Below, piece by piece: positions 27,287 to 36,940 of a DNA stretch of 51,794 bases (its first letter is position 1; the number at the start of each line of letters is the position of its first letter). The DNA is from an uncultured Geobacter sp. (GTDB lineage Bacteria; Desulfobacterota; Desulfuromonadia; Geobacterales; CAIOGM01): positions 1 to 51,794 of the forward strand of contig CAIUWK010000103.1 of NCBI GenBank assembly GCA_903902855.1, read 5' to 3'. The translations under genes and the position numbers were made by a program. The notes under the pieces are model-generated. The model was not told the DNA's origin, made no database searches, and saw nothing but the letters and a program-made list of their open reading frames with translations.

Positions 27287-27959
27287 GTCTTTGCGTTTCC
27301 GCCTCCGAAGCCCGGATATAGACCGGGTCCAACCGCTCCGGCGCCACCCCTGCACCTTTTAGAAATGCCTCTTGAGTCAAAGCGATCCCGCAGGCGCCGC
27401 GAGGATAGATGGCTGAACAGGGAGCAAACAGTGCCAGGTCGCCGCACCGGCCGATTATCAGTTCCCGGTAAGCCATGGCGCCGTCCCCCGTAAAGATAGT
27501 CGGTTCCACAATACAGTCGAGGAACCGCTCGGGAGGAAGAACCGTTTCCGGAGAGATCGCCACCGGTAACGCTTCGCACCGGAAGAGAGCGGCATAGACC
27601 TCCTTCTTTCGGGCATCCATGAGGGGACAGACCCGATGGCGGGCATGGGGAAGATTGGCAGCCAGCAGCGCCAGGGACGAAATCCCCGCCAGAGGGAGTC
27701 CGGCAGCCAGAGCCATCCCCTTCACCGTTGCCATACCGATCCGGACACCGGTGAAGGAACCGGGACCGCAGGCCACCCCGATGCCGTCCAGTCCGGCCAT
27801 GGTCATACCGGCCTCAGCAAGAACTCCCCCTATGACGGCAAGGAGCCGTCCGGACATCCGGCGGTCGAGAATCAGATTGTGCTCGGCAACAATCCGTCCG
27901 CCGTCAGCCACCGCCACTGCCGCCGTTGTGCCGCAGGTATCCACGAACAGGAGTCTCAT
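27270..27959 (-). CDS. tsaB: tRNA threonylcarbamoyladenosine biosynthesis protein TsaB
   Basis: This 229-aa protein is a partner of TsaD in making t6A37 on ANN-decoding tRNAs. The ASKHA-type start (MRLLFVDTCG), the GVACGPGSFTGVRIG segment and the PLMDARKKEVYAAL segment are hallmarks of TsaB/YeaZ. The stop and the last few codons lie in a 7-bp repeat array, so the C-terminus is partly repeat-derived. It starts 1 bp after rseP ends and closes the uppS-cdsA-dxr-rseP run. Confidence 0.92.
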   Translation of the reverse strand: MRLLFVDTCGTTAAVAVADGGRIVAEHNLILDRRMSGRLLAVIGGVLAEAGMTMAGLDGIGVACGPGSFTGVRIGMATVKGMALAAGLPLAGISSLALLAANLPHARHRVCPLMDARKKEVYAALFRCEALPVAISPETVLPPERFLDCIVEPTIFTGDGAMAYRELIIGRCGDLALFAPCSAIYPRGACGIALTQEAFLKGAGVAPERLDPVYIRASEAETQRRGSRF

Positions 27960-27960
27960 C

Positions 27961-29031
27961 CTATCCCTGCTTCAGGAAATAGCGGATAACATCGTTGTAG
28001 AAGGCCAGCACCATGAGGCTGAGGAGCAGCACGAGTCCTATCTGCTGGGCAACTTCGCGGACCTTCATGCTCACCGGTCGCCGGAAGATTATCTCCATGG
28101 TGTAGAAGAGGAGGTGCCCCCCATCCAGGACCGGAATGGGGAGGAGATTCAGAACTCCCAGATTAATGGAGAGAAGCGCCATGAACGCCAGAAAACTCAC
28201 CCCCCCTGCCGCTGCCTGCTCTCCTGCTATCTTGGCGATCATGATCGGCCCACCGATGGAGTCCAGTGGCACCACCCGCTCCACCATCTTGGCCAGGGAG
28301 ACGATGGTCAGCTTGATGAGGGTCGCCGTCTGTACCGTCCCTTTTACCACTGCCTCCAGGGGACCGAACTTTTCCTTAAAAACCTCGCCGGAGGAGACTA
28401 TGCCGATGGCCGGCGTGAAGGTTGCCTCACCGAAAAGGGTCTTACTGGCGCGCATCTCCGGCTTGAGAGAAAAGGTAAGGTTACGCTCCCCCCGCTTCAC
28501 CTGGAGGGTGAGCGGCTCCCCCTTGCCGGCAATAATGGTCTGGTAGAGGTCGCCCCAACGGACCACCCCCTTGCCGTTGATGGCAGAGACCAGATCGCCC
28601 GCCAGGAGGCCGGCCCTTGCCGCAGGCTTATCCTTCTGAACCTCTCCGATCTTCGTGGAGGCCGACGGCACCCCCAGGAGATGAATGAGGATCATGACGA
28701 TCCAGGCAAAGACGAGGTTGAAGAGGGGGCCGGCCACCACGATGAGGATTCTCTTGAAGGGAGATTTCCCCATGAACGTTCGATGCTTCTCTTCCTCCGG
28801 AATCTCCTGGCCGGTATCGCTCTCTCCGAACATCTTCACATATCCACCAAGCGGTAACACCGACAGGAGGTACTCGGTCTCACCCTTGCGGAACCCGACA
28901 ACTTTCGGACCAAAACCCAGGGAAAACTTCTCTACCCCCACCCCCAGCAGCTTGCAGCAGAGAAAATGTCCCAGTTCGTGAACAAACACCAGGATGCCGA
29001 GGACCACCACGGCAGAAAGAATACTTGTCAT
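27961..29031 (-). CDS. rseP: Site-2 zinc metalloprotease RseP
   Basis: This 356-aa intramembrane protease cuts anti-sigma factors and remnant signal peptides. The zinc motif HELGH (His18-His22) and the second-helix motif NLLPIPVLDGG are both visible, with one PDZ-type domain in between (about 110-200). Four transmembrane helices fit the family. The dxr stop and its ATG overlap (TGATG), with GGAGCTCCCTG as ribosome site. The dxr-rseP order is widely conserved. Confidence 0.95.
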   Translation of the reverse strand: MTSILSAVVVLGILVFVHELGHFLCCKLLGVGVEKFSLGFGPKVVGFRKGETEYLLSVLPLGGYVKMFGESDTGQEIPEEEKHRTFMGKSPFKRILIVVAGPLFNLVFAWIVMILIHLLGVPSASTKIGEVQKDKPAARAGLLAGDLVSAINGKGVVRWGDLYQTIIAGKGEPLTLQVKRGERNLTFSLKPEMRASKTLFGEATFTPAIGIVSSGEVFKEKFGPLEAVVKGTVQTATLIKLTIVSLAKMVERVVPLDSIGGPIMIAKIAGEQAAAGGVSFLAFMALLSINLGVLNLLPIPVLDGGHLLFYTMEIIFRRPVSMKVREVAQQIGLVLLLSLMVLAFYNDVIRYFLKQG

Positions 29032-30197
29032 CAGGGAGCTCCGTTATAGTTTCCGATAACTTCCGCCGCTTTGTTTCGCCCCCAGCGGTCCACATGAAGG
29101 ACATTTTCAATGGTTGCCAGTGCCACAGCCCCATGGGCCATCATGGTCTCTTCAATGACCCGGGGGATGGCGGAGAAGGCGATCCGCCCTTCCAGGAAGG
29201 CCGCCACGGCAACCTCATTGGCGGCGTTCATGACCGCAGGCATGCTGGGCCCGCTCTCCAGTGCGTCATAGGCAAGTTTCAGGCAGCGGAACTTCTCCAT
29301 ATCCGGCTTGAAGAAGGTCAGGCCGGAAAAGCGGGTAAGGTCCAGAGGTGTGACGCCGGTGGCCACCCGCTCGGGATAGGAGAGGGCATAGGCGATGGGC
29401 GCCTTCATGTCCGGGGTACCCAATTGGGCGATGACACAACCGTCAATATATTCCACCATGGAGTGGATAATACTCTGGGGGTGGATATTGACATCGATCT
29501 TGGCCGCAGGGACGTCAAAAAGCCAGCGGGCCTCGATTACCTCAAGCCCCTTATTCATCATGGTGGCCGAGTCGATGGTGATCTTCTTCCCCATGCTCCA
29601 GTTGGGGTGGTTGAGGGCATCGGCGATGGTGACCGTGGCCATCCGCTCCGACGGCCACTCCAGAAACGGACCACCCGACGCGGTGAGGATGATCTTCTCG
29701 ATATCCTCGCTCCGATGCCCCTCTATGGACTGGAAGACGGCGCTATGTTCACTGTCCACCGGATAAAGAGCCACCCCATGGTCGCGCACCAGATCCATGA
29801 TGAGAGAACCGGCACAGACCAGAGTCTCCTTGTTGGCCAGAGCCACATCTTTCCCAGCCATGATGGCGGCGGCAGTGGGGATCAGACCGGCAGCCCCTAC
29901 GATGGCGGCCACGACCATCCGGGCTTCGGTGACGGTGGCGGCGGCGATGAGCCCGGGAACCCCGTGCATGATTTCCGGCTTCGCTCCGGTAAGCATCCGG
30001 GAGAGTTTCCCGGCCAGCTCTTCGTTCAGGACCGACACCACCCTGGGCCTAAAAGCCTCTATCTGCCGGGCAAACAGTTCAAGATTGGCGCCGGCGGTGA
30101 GCGCCACCACACGGAACCGGTCGGGGTGGGCTGCCACCAGCTCCAGGGTACTGACCCCGATGGAGCCGGTGGAGCCGAGAATACTCAGATTTTTCAT
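29031..30197 (-). CDS. dxr: 1-deoxy-D-xylulose 5-phosphate reductoisomerase
   Basis: This 388-aa enzyme catalyses the NADPH-dependent second step of the MEP isoprenoid pathway. The N-terminal ILGSTGSIG is the NADPH-binding loop. [20 protein letters not shown] and [20 protein letters not shown] carry the metal and substrate residues of the family. The start follows GAGGCATTCT. Its product ultimately feeds the UppS reaction encoded upstream in the same run. Confidence 0.97.
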   Translation of the reverse strand: MKNLSILGSTGSIGVSTLELVAAHPDRFRVVALTAGANLELFARQIEAFRPRVVSVLNEELAGKLSRMLTGAKPEIMHGVPGLIAAATVTEARMVVAAIVGAAGLIPTAAAIMAGKDVALANKETLVCAGSLIMDLVRDHGVALYPVDSEHSAVFQSIEGHRSEDIEKIILTASGGPFLEWPSERMATVTIADALNHPNWSMGKKITIDSATMMNKGLEVIEARWLFDVPAAKIDVNIHPQSIIHSMVEYIDGCVIAQLGTPDMKAPIAYALSYPERVATGVTPLDLTRFSGLTFFKPDMEKFRCLKLAYDALESGPSMPAVMNAANEVAVAAFLEGRIAFSAIPRVIEETMMAHGAVALATIENVLHVDRWGRNKAAEVIGNYNGAP

Positions 30198-30263
30198 AGA
30201 ATGCCTCGTAAGAACCGGGGACTGGGAACCAGGGACCGGGAAAAAGCTGCGATTCGGGACAGA

Positions 30264-30298
30264 GAACTTGGAACATAGAACGTAGAACGTAGAACCTA
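30264..30298. repeat. 7-bp repeats (AACNTAG) between dxr and cdsA
   Basis: AACATAG, AACGTAG, AACGTAG and AACCTAC run up to the cdsA stop codon (30296-30298). They resemble the 27231-27286 array and again lie at a gene 3' end. Confidence 0.7.
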
Positions 30299-31084
30299 CG
30301 CGAGGTAACGAGCGTAGTAATAGAGCGCCGGCGCCGCGAAGAGGATGCTGTCCAGGCGATCCAGTATCCCGCCATGACCGGGGATGATGGTCCCCGAGTC
30401 TTTTACACCGAAACTCCGCTTGAGGAGTGATTCGAACAGATCCCCCATCTGCCCCAGCGGACCGATGACCAGGGCCATCAGGAAACAGTCCCCCATGGTG
30501 AGCTCCGGGAAAAAGGTCCGGCCGGCAATAACGGCGCCCAGCAGGGAGCCGGCCAATCCCCCCAGAGCCCCTTCCACACTCTTGTTGGGGCTGACCAGGG
30601 GATAGAGCTTGCGCCGCCCCAAAGACCTCCCCACGTAATAGGCCCCCGTGTCTCCGGACATCACCAGGAGAAAGAGCAGAAAGATCAACTGGACACCATG
30701 GGAGAGGTTACGCATGAGGATGAGGTGCCCCAGCAAGAGCGGCACGTAGAGGAACCCGGCGAGGGTGAGGGCACATTCGGGAGCCGCCACCTTGAGATCG
30801 TCGATGCGAAAGAGATAGAAGAGGGCAACGCCCAAGGTGGCTCCGGTCAAGGCTGCCGGAAAAAAGGCGACGGCCTGCCCGAAGAAAAATAACGGGAGAA
30901 AAGCTCCGGAAAGGGCGAAGAGTCTGCCGGCACTCTTTCTGGAGGGGAGCGCCATCAGGTAAAACTCCTGGAGACCCAGGGCGCTGCAAAGCACGATGAG
31001 GCCGGCAAACAGTGCCGGCGAAGCCGTCTTGATGAAGAGGATGAGGAGCGGCAGGGCAACCAGTGCGGTCAGAAGACGCTTGAT
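30296..31084 (-). CDS. cdsA: Phosphatidate cytidylyltransferase, apparent ATC start
   Basis: This integral membrane enzyme makes CDP-diacylglycerol from phosphatidic acid and CTP. The signature S-x-x-K-R-x-x-K-D-x-x is represented by [12 protein letters not shown], and a C-terminal [11 protein letters not shown] matches the family. The first standard start (GTG 30994) would remove the first helix. In frame upstream, 30 codons read like a normal CdsA N-terminus ([14 protein letters not shown]). The codon at the expected start is ATC (31082-31084), and GGGGAGGG lies 6 bases upstream. Initiation at ATC, or a mutated ATG, is inferred. The length would be 262 aa. Confidence 0.85.
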   Translation of the reverse strand: MKRLLTALVALPLLILFIKTASPALFAGLIVLCSALGLQEFYLMALPSRKSAGRLFALSGAFLPLFFFGQAVAFFPAALTGATLGVALFYLFRIDDLKVAAPECALTLAGFLYVPLLLGHLILMRNLSHGVQLIFLLFLLVMSGDTGAYYVGRSLGRRKLYPLVSPNKSVEGALGGLAGSLLGAVIAGRTFFPELTMGDCFLMALVIGPLGQMGDLFESLLKRSFGVKDSGTIIPGHGGILDRLDSILFAAPALYYYARYLA

Positions 31085-31085
31085 A

Positions 31086-31829
31086 TCAGACCCTCCCCTT
31101 CACCTGGTCACTGGTCTTGCCGAAACGTCTCTCCCTGGACTGAAAATGAACCAGAGCCTTGATCAGTTCATCCCGATCAAAATCCGGCCAGTTCTTCTCG
31201 GTGAAGTAGAGTTCCGTGTAGGCAAGCTGCCAGAGCAGAAAGTTGCTGATCCGCATCTCCCCGCTGGTCCGGATGAGGAAATCGGGGTCAGGAAGATTGG
31301 TGGTATCCAGATAGCGGGCAAAGGACTCCTCGGTAATCTCCTCGGGGGAGAGCCGACCGGCCGCCACCTCAACGGCGATGCGTTTGGACGCGGCGGCGAT
31401 CTCTTGGCGGGCGCCATAGGAGAGCGCCAGGGTCAGGATCATGCCGCTGTTCCCCGCGGTCAACCGGCTCGCCTCATCCAGGTAATGGAGCACATCCACG
31501 GGGAGTTCCGACCGGTTACCGATGATCTGAAACCTGATGTTGTCCTCCACCATCCGCCTGGTTTCGGCGATGATGTAATGTTTCAGGAGGAGCATGAGGG
31601 CCTTGACTTCCGTCTTGGGACGGAACCAGTTCTCCGCAGAAAACGCAAAGAGCGTCAGGTACCTGATCCCCAGGTTGGAGCACTCCTCCACGACCTTCTT
31701 CACCGTCTCCACGCCACGCTGGTGCCCGATGATCCGCTGGAGCATGCGGGCCTTTGCCCACCGGCCGTTGCCGTCCATGATGATGGCCAGGTGTGTGGGG
31801 AGCTTACTGAGTTTACCGTGCGGCATCAT
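31086..31829 (-). CDS. uppS: Undecaprenyl (polyprenyl) diphosphate synthase
   Basis: This 247-aa cis-prenyltransferase makes the C55 carrier for peptidoglycan and other envelope polymers. The first conserved region HLAIIMDGNGRWAK contains the catalytic Asp. FSAENWFRP and the terminal RTSGEMRISNFLLWQLAYTE segments are also diagnostic. The stop lies 1 bp before the inferred cdsA start. The promoter candidate is at 31872-31900, and a terminator-like hairpin lies just before the ATG. Confidence 0.96.
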   Translation of the reverse strand: MMPHGKLSKLPTHLAIIMDGNGRWAKARMLQRIIGHQRGVETVKKVVEECSNLGIRYLTLFAFSAENWFRPKTEVKALMLLLKHYIIAETRRMVEDNIRFQIIGNRSELPVDVLHYLDEASRLTAGNSGMILTLALSYGARQEIAAASKRIAVEVAAGRLSPEEITEESFARYLDTTNLPDPDFLIRTSGEMRISNFLLWQLAYTELYFTEKNWPDFDRDELIKALVHFQSRERRFGKTSDQVKGRV

Positions 31830-31836
31830 GACCCCG

Positions 31837-31859
31837 AAAAAAAATCCCCTGCAAAGGGG
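31837..31859 (-). terminator. Short terminator-like hairpin just upstream of uppS
   Basis: On the minus strand CCCCT-TTGC-AGGGG is followed by A and eight T, ending eight bases before the uppS start. It probably ends the 31919-32335 transcript, but it also falls in the leader predicted from the promoter at 31872-31900. Confidence 0.65.
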
Positions 31860-31871
31860 TAATTACGCAAG

Positions 31872-31900
31872 ATTTAACCACAGCGTACCGAATTTCGCAA
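31872..31900 (-). promoter_or_regulatory. Candidate sigma70 promoter for uppS
   Basis: TTGCGA and TTAAAT are separated by 17 bp on the minus strand. The predicted start near 31865 would put the 31837-31859 hairpin at the very 5' end of the mRNA. Confidence 0.45.
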
Positions 31901-31918
31901 GGGAAAAAGGGGGAGGAT

Positions 31919-32335
31919 TCAAGGACGGACAAGCTCCGCTTCCCGCGCCTTCTTCCCCTTCATGGTTCCTACGGGATATTCACCATAGGTCTCGAAGGGG
32001 AGACACTTCCTCTCCGAAATTTCCTTGGCGTCGGCCACATTCAGCCAGCTCTTCTGGGAGCAGACCTTCATCCGACCGGTGGCCGTGTCCAGCAGGATCA
32101 GCTCCTTCTTCGTGGCCGCCGTATCATTAATCAGGTCATTGGTGGCATAGTCAACGTAGAGGAGCTGGTAGCGTCCGCTCCTGACAAGCTCCGCACTATC
32201 ACTCCTTGGCGCAGCTACCCCCTTCCTCACCTCCTTCTTCAATGAGGAACTCTTGGGCTCCTTCTTGGCCGCAAAACCGGACCCGGCGAACAGGAGTAGC
32301 AGCGCCAAGGCTATCACGATCCGCTGCATGAGCAT
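31919..32335 (-). CDS. Secreted hypothetical protein
   Basis: This 138-aa product has a signal peptide (MQRIVIALALLLLFAGSGFA). A Lys/Ser-rich linker leads to a compact domain of about 85 residues. The domain contains GRYQLLYVDYATNDL and the ILLDTATGRMKVC segment; the latter resembles short beta-hairpins that bind or decorate other proteins. Two cysteines (KVCS and RKCL) could pair. ATG 32335 follows AGGAGAAAGAGC. No family was named. Confidence 0.65.
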   Translation of the reverse strand: MLMQRIVIALALLLLFAGSGFAAKKEPKSSSLKKEVRKGVAAPRSDSAELVRSGRYQLLYVDYATNDLINDTAATKKELILLDTATGRMKVCSQKSWLNVADAKEISERKCLPFETYGEYPVGTMKGKKAREAELVRP

Positions 32336-32380
32336 GCTCTTTCTCCTCTTCCCGGATGCTGTCGCACTTTCAACAAAGCG

Positions 32381-32542
32381 TCACTCTTCCACAACCGCCT
32401 CATCATCAACCACACTCTCTTCATCCCCCTCTTCTCCGGTGGAACTCTTTTTTTCCTGTTTTCGCTGCAGTTTTTCTTCATTCTTTTTTTTCTTTTCCAG
32501 TTCCTTCTGACGCTTCTGAAATGCAAAATTCGGTTTTGCCAT
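32381..32542 (-). CDS. Small highly charged coiled-coil protein
   Basis: This 53-aa product begins AKPNFAFQKRQKELEKKKK after the initiator Met and continues with more Lys/Glu-rich helix, ending in an acidic tail. Proteins with this start are found as conserved hypotheticals in several proteobacteria; the function is unknown. ATG 32542 follows GAGGGATACT; a longer frame to 32611 has no ribosome site. The acidic C-terminus and basic N-terminal half suggest nucleic-acid or ribosome association, but that is speculation. Confidence 0.68.
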   Translation of the reverse strand: MAKPNFAFQKRQKELEKKKKNEEKLQRKQEKKSSTGEEGDEESVVDDEAVVEE

Positions 32543-32948
32543 AGTATCCCTCTTTTCGGTGGTGGATGAAACGTGAGGTGAGACAGAGAGGAGAGATCCA
32601 GGCTCCGGCATGGTGACCGTCGCTCAATCCGCCCCCACTGATTACGATGAATCGGACAGATGCACAGGTCACCGGTTACGACAGCGGCAGTATATTCGGT
32701 TGCCCGGCCGATGTCATCCTTTTTCATTTAACTCTTATCTCTTCTTGGTGCCTTCGTGCCTTTGTGAGAGATCGATGTAATACTTGTTTTCATGGAATGA
32801 GCAGTGACCGTATGGAGTACAACTGGTTGGAAGAGAAGCTAACCTACTACCCTCAAGGCAACGAAGCAGGATCAACGGAAAAATGAGTGGAAATTTTCCT
32901 GTTCTTTCACTACTATGCGGGAGTCATCCCCACCTCGCCAAGGAACCC
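32543..32948. other. Intergenic region with repeat debris, divergent promoters expected
   Basis: No convincing gene was seen. A CTTCTTGGTGCCTTCGTGCC stretch near 32735-32760 is another dispersed repeat type. A plus-strand frame here translates it and lacks a ribosome site. The stretch must hold promoters for the divergent 53-aa gene and the Cache kinase, but none is clear. Confidence 0.5.
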
Positions 32949-34916
32949 ATGCAGAGCTCTTTTACCAAATTCATGAAGAATCTGAAACTACGTTGGAAAC
33001 TGCTGGTGATGGTCTTGCCGTTGGTCATCATTCCCATTTTCATCGTCAGCGGAGTGATCGGGTATATCTCCACCCGACAGGCGTATCTGGGGGTCACCCA
33101 GACCTCCAAGGACGACCTGCAGCACATGGCTCAATTCACCACCGACCTCCTCAACTCCCATTACCAGCAGTTCCAGGTCTACCGCCAGGACAAGGAGCGG
33201 ACCCTCAACAACGAACTGGAAACCCTCGTCAACCTGGCTTCCACCATGGCGGAGATCCAGTACCGCCAGTACCGGAGCGGCCGAATCAGCCTGGATGTCG
33301 CCCGGGAGGAGGCGCGCAAGGCTCTCCAGAAGGTGAACGTGGGGGAGAGCGGTTACCTCTACGTCATGACGACCAAGGGGCGACTCATCTCCCACAGAGC
33401 CCGGGAAGGGGAGAATGTCTTTAATGAACAGGATGAGAATGGCCGCTACTTCATCCGGGAGATGTGCGAGAAGGCGCAGAACTCCCGACCGGGAGAGGTG
33501 TTGCATATCATCTATCCCTGGCGTAATGCGGTGCTGGGTGACAAATACCCCCGGAAAAAGGCGGTGGCCTACCGGTATCTCCCCCAGCTTGACTGGATCA
33601 TCGCCGCAGGGGGGTACCTGGAAGAAACCTCCGAGGATGCCGCCTTTGAGCGTCGCTCTTTTTCGGAGTTGAAGGAAAAGATCCGGACCAAACGGGTGGG
33701 GAGAACCGGCTATATCTTCTGCATGGACCGGGGAGGAACGTTCACCATCCACCCCGATGCCCAGGGAAAGAACTACTTCAACGCAGTGGATATGAACGGT
33801 TCCTCTTTCATCAGGGAGATGTGTGAAAAACGGCGGGGGTGGATCCGTTACCCCTGGAAGAACGTGGGGGACCGGGAGCCCCGGATGAAGATCGTCCGGT
33901 ACGAATATTTCCAGCCCTGGGGGTGGATCGTGGCGGTGGGCTCCTATGAGGATGAGTTCTACCAGGAGGCCAACGAGATCCGGGGGAGGATCGTGGAGAG
34001 CATGGTCATCCTGACCATTGTCGTGTCGCTGGTGGCCGTCGTCATGGTCTTTCTGGCCTCAAAGATACTCACCGACCCCATCAATCAGATGATCGGAGTG
34101 ATCCGGAAGGTGAAACAGGGACGCCTGGATGAGCGGATGGAGGTGGAGGCCAACGACGAACTGGGGGAACTGGCTGCGGCCTTCAACCGGATGACCGCCA
34201 TCATCAAACAGAACCAGGAGATGGAAGCGTCCCTGGCCCAACAGGCAAAAATGGCCTCTCTGGGGGTTCTCTCCTCGGGAGTGGCCCACGAGATCAACAA
34301 TCCTTTGGGGGTCATCCTGGGTTACGCCGGGTACATCGAAGGGAAGCTCTCTCCCGATGATCCGAACTACAAGTACATCACCGAGATCAAACGGGAGAGC
34401 AAACGGTGCAAGAAGATCGTCCAGGATCTGCTCAGCTATGCGCGAACCCCCAAACCGACCCTGGAACCGACGGAGATCAACCACCTCATGGAACAGATCG
34501 TGGATTTTGCCGCCAATCACACCGACATGCGCCGGGTCACGGTGGTGAAGGAGTTCACCCCCGGACTCCCCACGATCATGGCGGACGGGGACCAGATCCG
34601 CCAGGTGGCCATCAATCTGATCCTCAACGCAGGCGCGGCCATGGGAGATGGGGGGAAACTGGTAGTGGGGACCTCCCTGGATGAATCGGGGAAGGTAAGG
34701 GTTACCTTTGCCGATTCCGGAGCCGGAATCCCCCGGGAGAACCTTGAAAAGATCTTCGAACCGTTCTTCACCACCAAGGCCAAGGGGACCGGGCTCGGGC
34801 TCGCCATCACCAGACAGATCATCGACCAGCATCAGGGAAAGATCTCCATTCAAAGTGAACTGGGCAAAGGGACCACGGTAACCGTCATCCTCCCGCTGAA
34901 GCGGGAAGAGTTATGA
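32949..34916 (+). CDS. Membrane histidine kinase with two tandem Cache domains
   Basis: This 655-aa kinase has a first transmembrane helix (about 18-42) and an extracytoplasmic region with two related Cache-type units. Each contains a GYLYV or GYIFC strand, a YFIREMCEK or SFIREMCEK helix and a WII(V)A-GSY-like end. A second helix (about 352-372) is followed by HAMP, HisKA ([19 protein letters not shown]) and an ATPase domain ([18 protein letters not shown]). It probably senses a small molecule outside the membrane. ATG 32949 is chosen with AAGGAACCC upstream. It overlaps the activator gene as ATGA. Confidence 0.9.
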   Translation: MQSSFTKFMKNLKLRWKLLVMVLPLVIIPIFIVSGVIGYISTRQAYLGVTQTSKDDLQHMAQFTTDLLNSHYQQFQVYRQDKERTLNNELETLVNLASTMAEIQYRQYRSGRISLDVAREEARKALQKVNVGESGYLYVMTTKGRLISHRAREGENVFNEQDENGRYFIREMCEKAQNSRPGEVLHIIYPWRNAVLGDKYPRKKAVAYRYLPQLDWIIAAGGYLEETSEDAAFERRSFSELKEKIRTKRVGRTGYIFCMDRGGTFTIHPDAQGKNYFNAVDMNGSSFIREMCEKRRGWIRYPWKNVGDREPRMKIVRYEYFQPWGWIVAVGSYEDEFYQEANEIRGRIVESMVILTIVVSLVAVVMVFLASKILTDPINQMIGVIRKVKQGRLDERMEVEANDELGELAAAFNRMTAIIKQNQEMEASLAQQAKMASLGVLSSGVAHEINNPLGVILGYAGYIEGKLSPDDPNYKYITEIKRESKRCKKIVQDLLSYARTPKPTLEPTEINHLMEQIVDFAANHTDMRRVTVVKEFTPGLPTIMADGDQIRQVAINLILNAGAAMGDGGKLVVGTSLDESGKVRVTFADSGAGIPRENLEKIFEPFFTTKAKGTGLGLAITRQIIDQHQGKISIQSELGKGTTVTVILPLKREEL

Positions 34917-36325
34917 GAAAAGCAGGGGGCGCAGTGGGGAACAAGAAACGGATCATGCTCATCGACAACGAGGAAGGGCTCTGCCGGATGATGGAGGCGG
35001 TGCTCACCGACAGCGGCTATGAGGTCAAGGCCTACACCCGCTCCTTCGAGGCGGTGGAGGAGTTCCGCCCGGGGGAATGGGACCTGGTGGTTTCCGACAT
35101 CAAGATGCCGGGGATGGACGGCATCGAACTCCTGCAGCGGATCAAGGAAAAAGAGCCCGGGGTGCCGGTGGTAATGATCACCGCCTTCGCCACCGTGGAG
35201 ACGTCCATCCAGGCCCTTCGGCGCGGAGCATATGACATGCTCACCAAACCCTTCGAACCGGAGGAGCTCCTCTATCGGGTGAAGAACGCTCTCAGTCAGC
35301 GTCAGCTCCAGACCGAGAACAGGGAACTGAAAGCGGAACTGGCGGGTAAATTCCGCTTCGATGCCATCATCGGCGCCTCCCAGGGACTCAAGAGCGTCCT
35401 GGAGCGGGCAGAGAAGATCGCCGGACGCGACATCTCCATCCTCATTACCGGGGAGTCGGGGACCGGCAAGGAACTCATTGCCCAAGCCATCCACTACAAT
35501 TCCCCCCGCAAGGATAAGAAATTCGTTGCCATCAACTGCGGAGCACTCCCCGAGTCGATTCTGGAGAGCGAACTGTTCGGCTGCAAGAAGGGGGCCTTCA
35601 CCGGCGCCACCGAGAACCGGCAGGGGCTCCTGGAGACGGCCAACGGCGGCACCCTCTTCCTGGATGAAGTGGGGAATATCCCCATGAACCTGCAGAAGAC
35701 CCTCCTCCGTTTTCTCCAGGAGCAGGAGTTCCACCGGATCGGCGACCCCACCCCCATCCGGGTTGACGTCCGGCTCCTTACCGCCACCAACGCGGATATT
35801 CAGGGAGAGATCAGAAGCGGCGCCTTCCGGGAAGATCTCTTTTACCGGCTGAACGTGGTGAATATCCACCTCCCCCCCCTGCGGGAACGGCGGGAGGACA
35901 TTCCCCTGTTGGCGACCCACTTCGTGGCCCAACAGAACCGGAAATTCGGGACAACCATCCACGGACTGGCACCCGAGGCCATGGAGGCTGCGGCCCGGTA
36001 TGACTGGCCGGGGAATATCCGGCAATTGCGCAACGTCATTGAGGCCTGCATGGCCATGGAGTCGGAGGAGTGGATCACCCTGGCGAACCTCTGTCAGTTC
36101 ATCGACGTGGCCCTGGGTGAGGAGGGGGGAGACGCTCTCTGCGGGACCGGGAGTTGTGACGAGGGGGAGTACGCCGCAGCGCTGAGCCGCTTCGAAAGGG
36201 AGTATCTGAAAGGGCTTCTCGGCCGGCATAACTGGAACATCGATGGGGCGGCCCGAGAGGCGGGGATGAACATGGCCACCGTGTATCGGAAGATCAAGAA
36301 GTACGGGCTGAAGATTTCACGGTGA
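34913..36325 (+). CDS. NtrC-family sigma54-dependent response regulator
   Basis: This 470-aa activator is the cognate partner of the overlapping Cache kinase. The receiver has Asp in VVSDIKMPGMDG. The AAA+ domain is intact: Walker A GESGTGK, GAFTGA loop and Walker B LFLDE. A Fis-type helix-turn-helix ends in TVYRKIKKYGLKISR. It is expected to activate sigma54 promoters by looping from upstream palindromes. It is one of three such proteins in the window and a candidate regulator of modules A and B, although no direct link is visible. Confidence 0.92.
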   Translation: MRKAGGAVGNKKRIMLIDNEEGLCRMMEAVLTDSGYEVKAYTRSFEAVEEFRPGEWDLVVSDIKMPGMDGIELLQRIKEKEPGVPVVMITAFATVETSIQALRRGAYDMLTKPFEPEELLYRVKNALSQRQLQTENRELKAELAGKFRFDAIIGASQGLKSVLERAEKIAGRDISILITGESGTGKELIAQAIHYNSPRKDKKFVAINCGALPESILESELFGCKKGAFTGATENRQGLLETANGGTLFLDEVGNIPMNLQKTLLRFLQEQEFHRIGDPTPIRVDVRLLTATNADIQGEIRSGAFREDLFYRLNVVNIHLPPLRERREDIPLLATHFVAQQNRKFGTTIHGLAPEAMEAAARYDWPGNIRQLRNVIEACMAMESEEWITLANLCQFIDVALGEEGGDALCGTGSCDEGEYAAALSRFEREYLKGLLGRHNWNIDGAAREAGMNMATVYRKIKKYGLKISR

Positions 36326-36368
36326 GTCAGGTTCACCGGCGCAGTTAACCCCTGTCGGTTGTCTCGGA

Positions 36369-36551
36369 TTATTTCGCAGCCGGGTACGGGGTGGAGACGA
36401 ACTCCGCATAACCCGTTACAGCCCTCCCCAGATAGGAGCGTGACATCTCAGGGTCGCGCAGCGCGGAAAGAGACAAGCCGTCTTTCAAAGCGAGGATAGT
36501 GGCGAGGGTGAAGATTTGTGCGACGTCCCGTTTCAATTCGTCCTGTGACAT
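36369..36551 (-). CDS. Small hypothetical protein
   Basis: This 60-aa soluble product starts SQDELKRDVAQIFTLATILALK after Met and has an amphipathic helical character. ATG 36551 follows GGAGGAATTAGCC, a strong site. It lies 63 bp downstream of a 68-aa membrane protein gene in the same direction. No family was recognised, and coding status rests on the ribosome site and normal codon use. Confidence 0.58.
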   Translation of the reverse strand: MSQDELKRDVAQIFTLATILALKDGLSLSALRDPEMSRSYLGRAVTGYAEFVSTPYPAAK

Positions 36552-36614
36552 GGCTAATTCCTCCCTGAACCGTCGAGAAGATCACTCCCTGATCCCTCGG
36601 TGTGCGACGTCGTC

Positions 36615-36821
36615 CTATATGGCTATCATCCTGCCGATAAACCCGCTGCCGAAGCGGTTCAGGGAGAACGCCACCAGCGCTCCCAGCAGCCAGAAGCCCA
36701 TCTCCAGCATCTCGCTGGCGGTAACCGCACAGCAGACGAGACAGGCAACGGTAATGAGACCGGTTATGACATGGATGGCAAGGGGAAGAATACCGCTGTT
36801 GTCCACTGAGATAGTTACCAT
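36615..36821 (-). CDS. Small two-helix membrane protein
   Basis: This 68-aa product has two hydrophobic helices (about 10-32 and 39-56) with CCAV between them and GSGFIGRMIAI at the end. ATG 36821 follows GGAGCTCTTGCC. It probably forms an operon with the 60-aa gene downstream. The function is unknown. No promoter of sigma54 type was found upstream. Confidence 0.6.
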   Translation of the reverse strand: MVTISVDNSGILPLAIHVITGLITVACLVCCAVTASEMLEMGFWLLGALVAFSLNRFGSGFIGRMIAI

Positions 36822-36940
36822 GGCAAGAGCTCCGTTTCGGCGGAAAATGATACCGGAAATCCGTGCTGTTACCTATCTCTTCGGCAGCTGCGGAAGAATC
36901 TGTAGCGACTTTATCCACCCCCCCACCGCCACGGGGAGGA

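Noticed and set aside
27619..30278. Two long plus-strand frames opposite tsaB, rseP and dxr
   Set aside because: They are antisense to three well-recognised genes and have repeat-derived ends.
32647..32886. 79-codon plus-strand frame before the Cache kinase
   Set aside because: It contains the dispersed CTTGGTGCCTTCGTGCC repeat and lacks a ribosome site.
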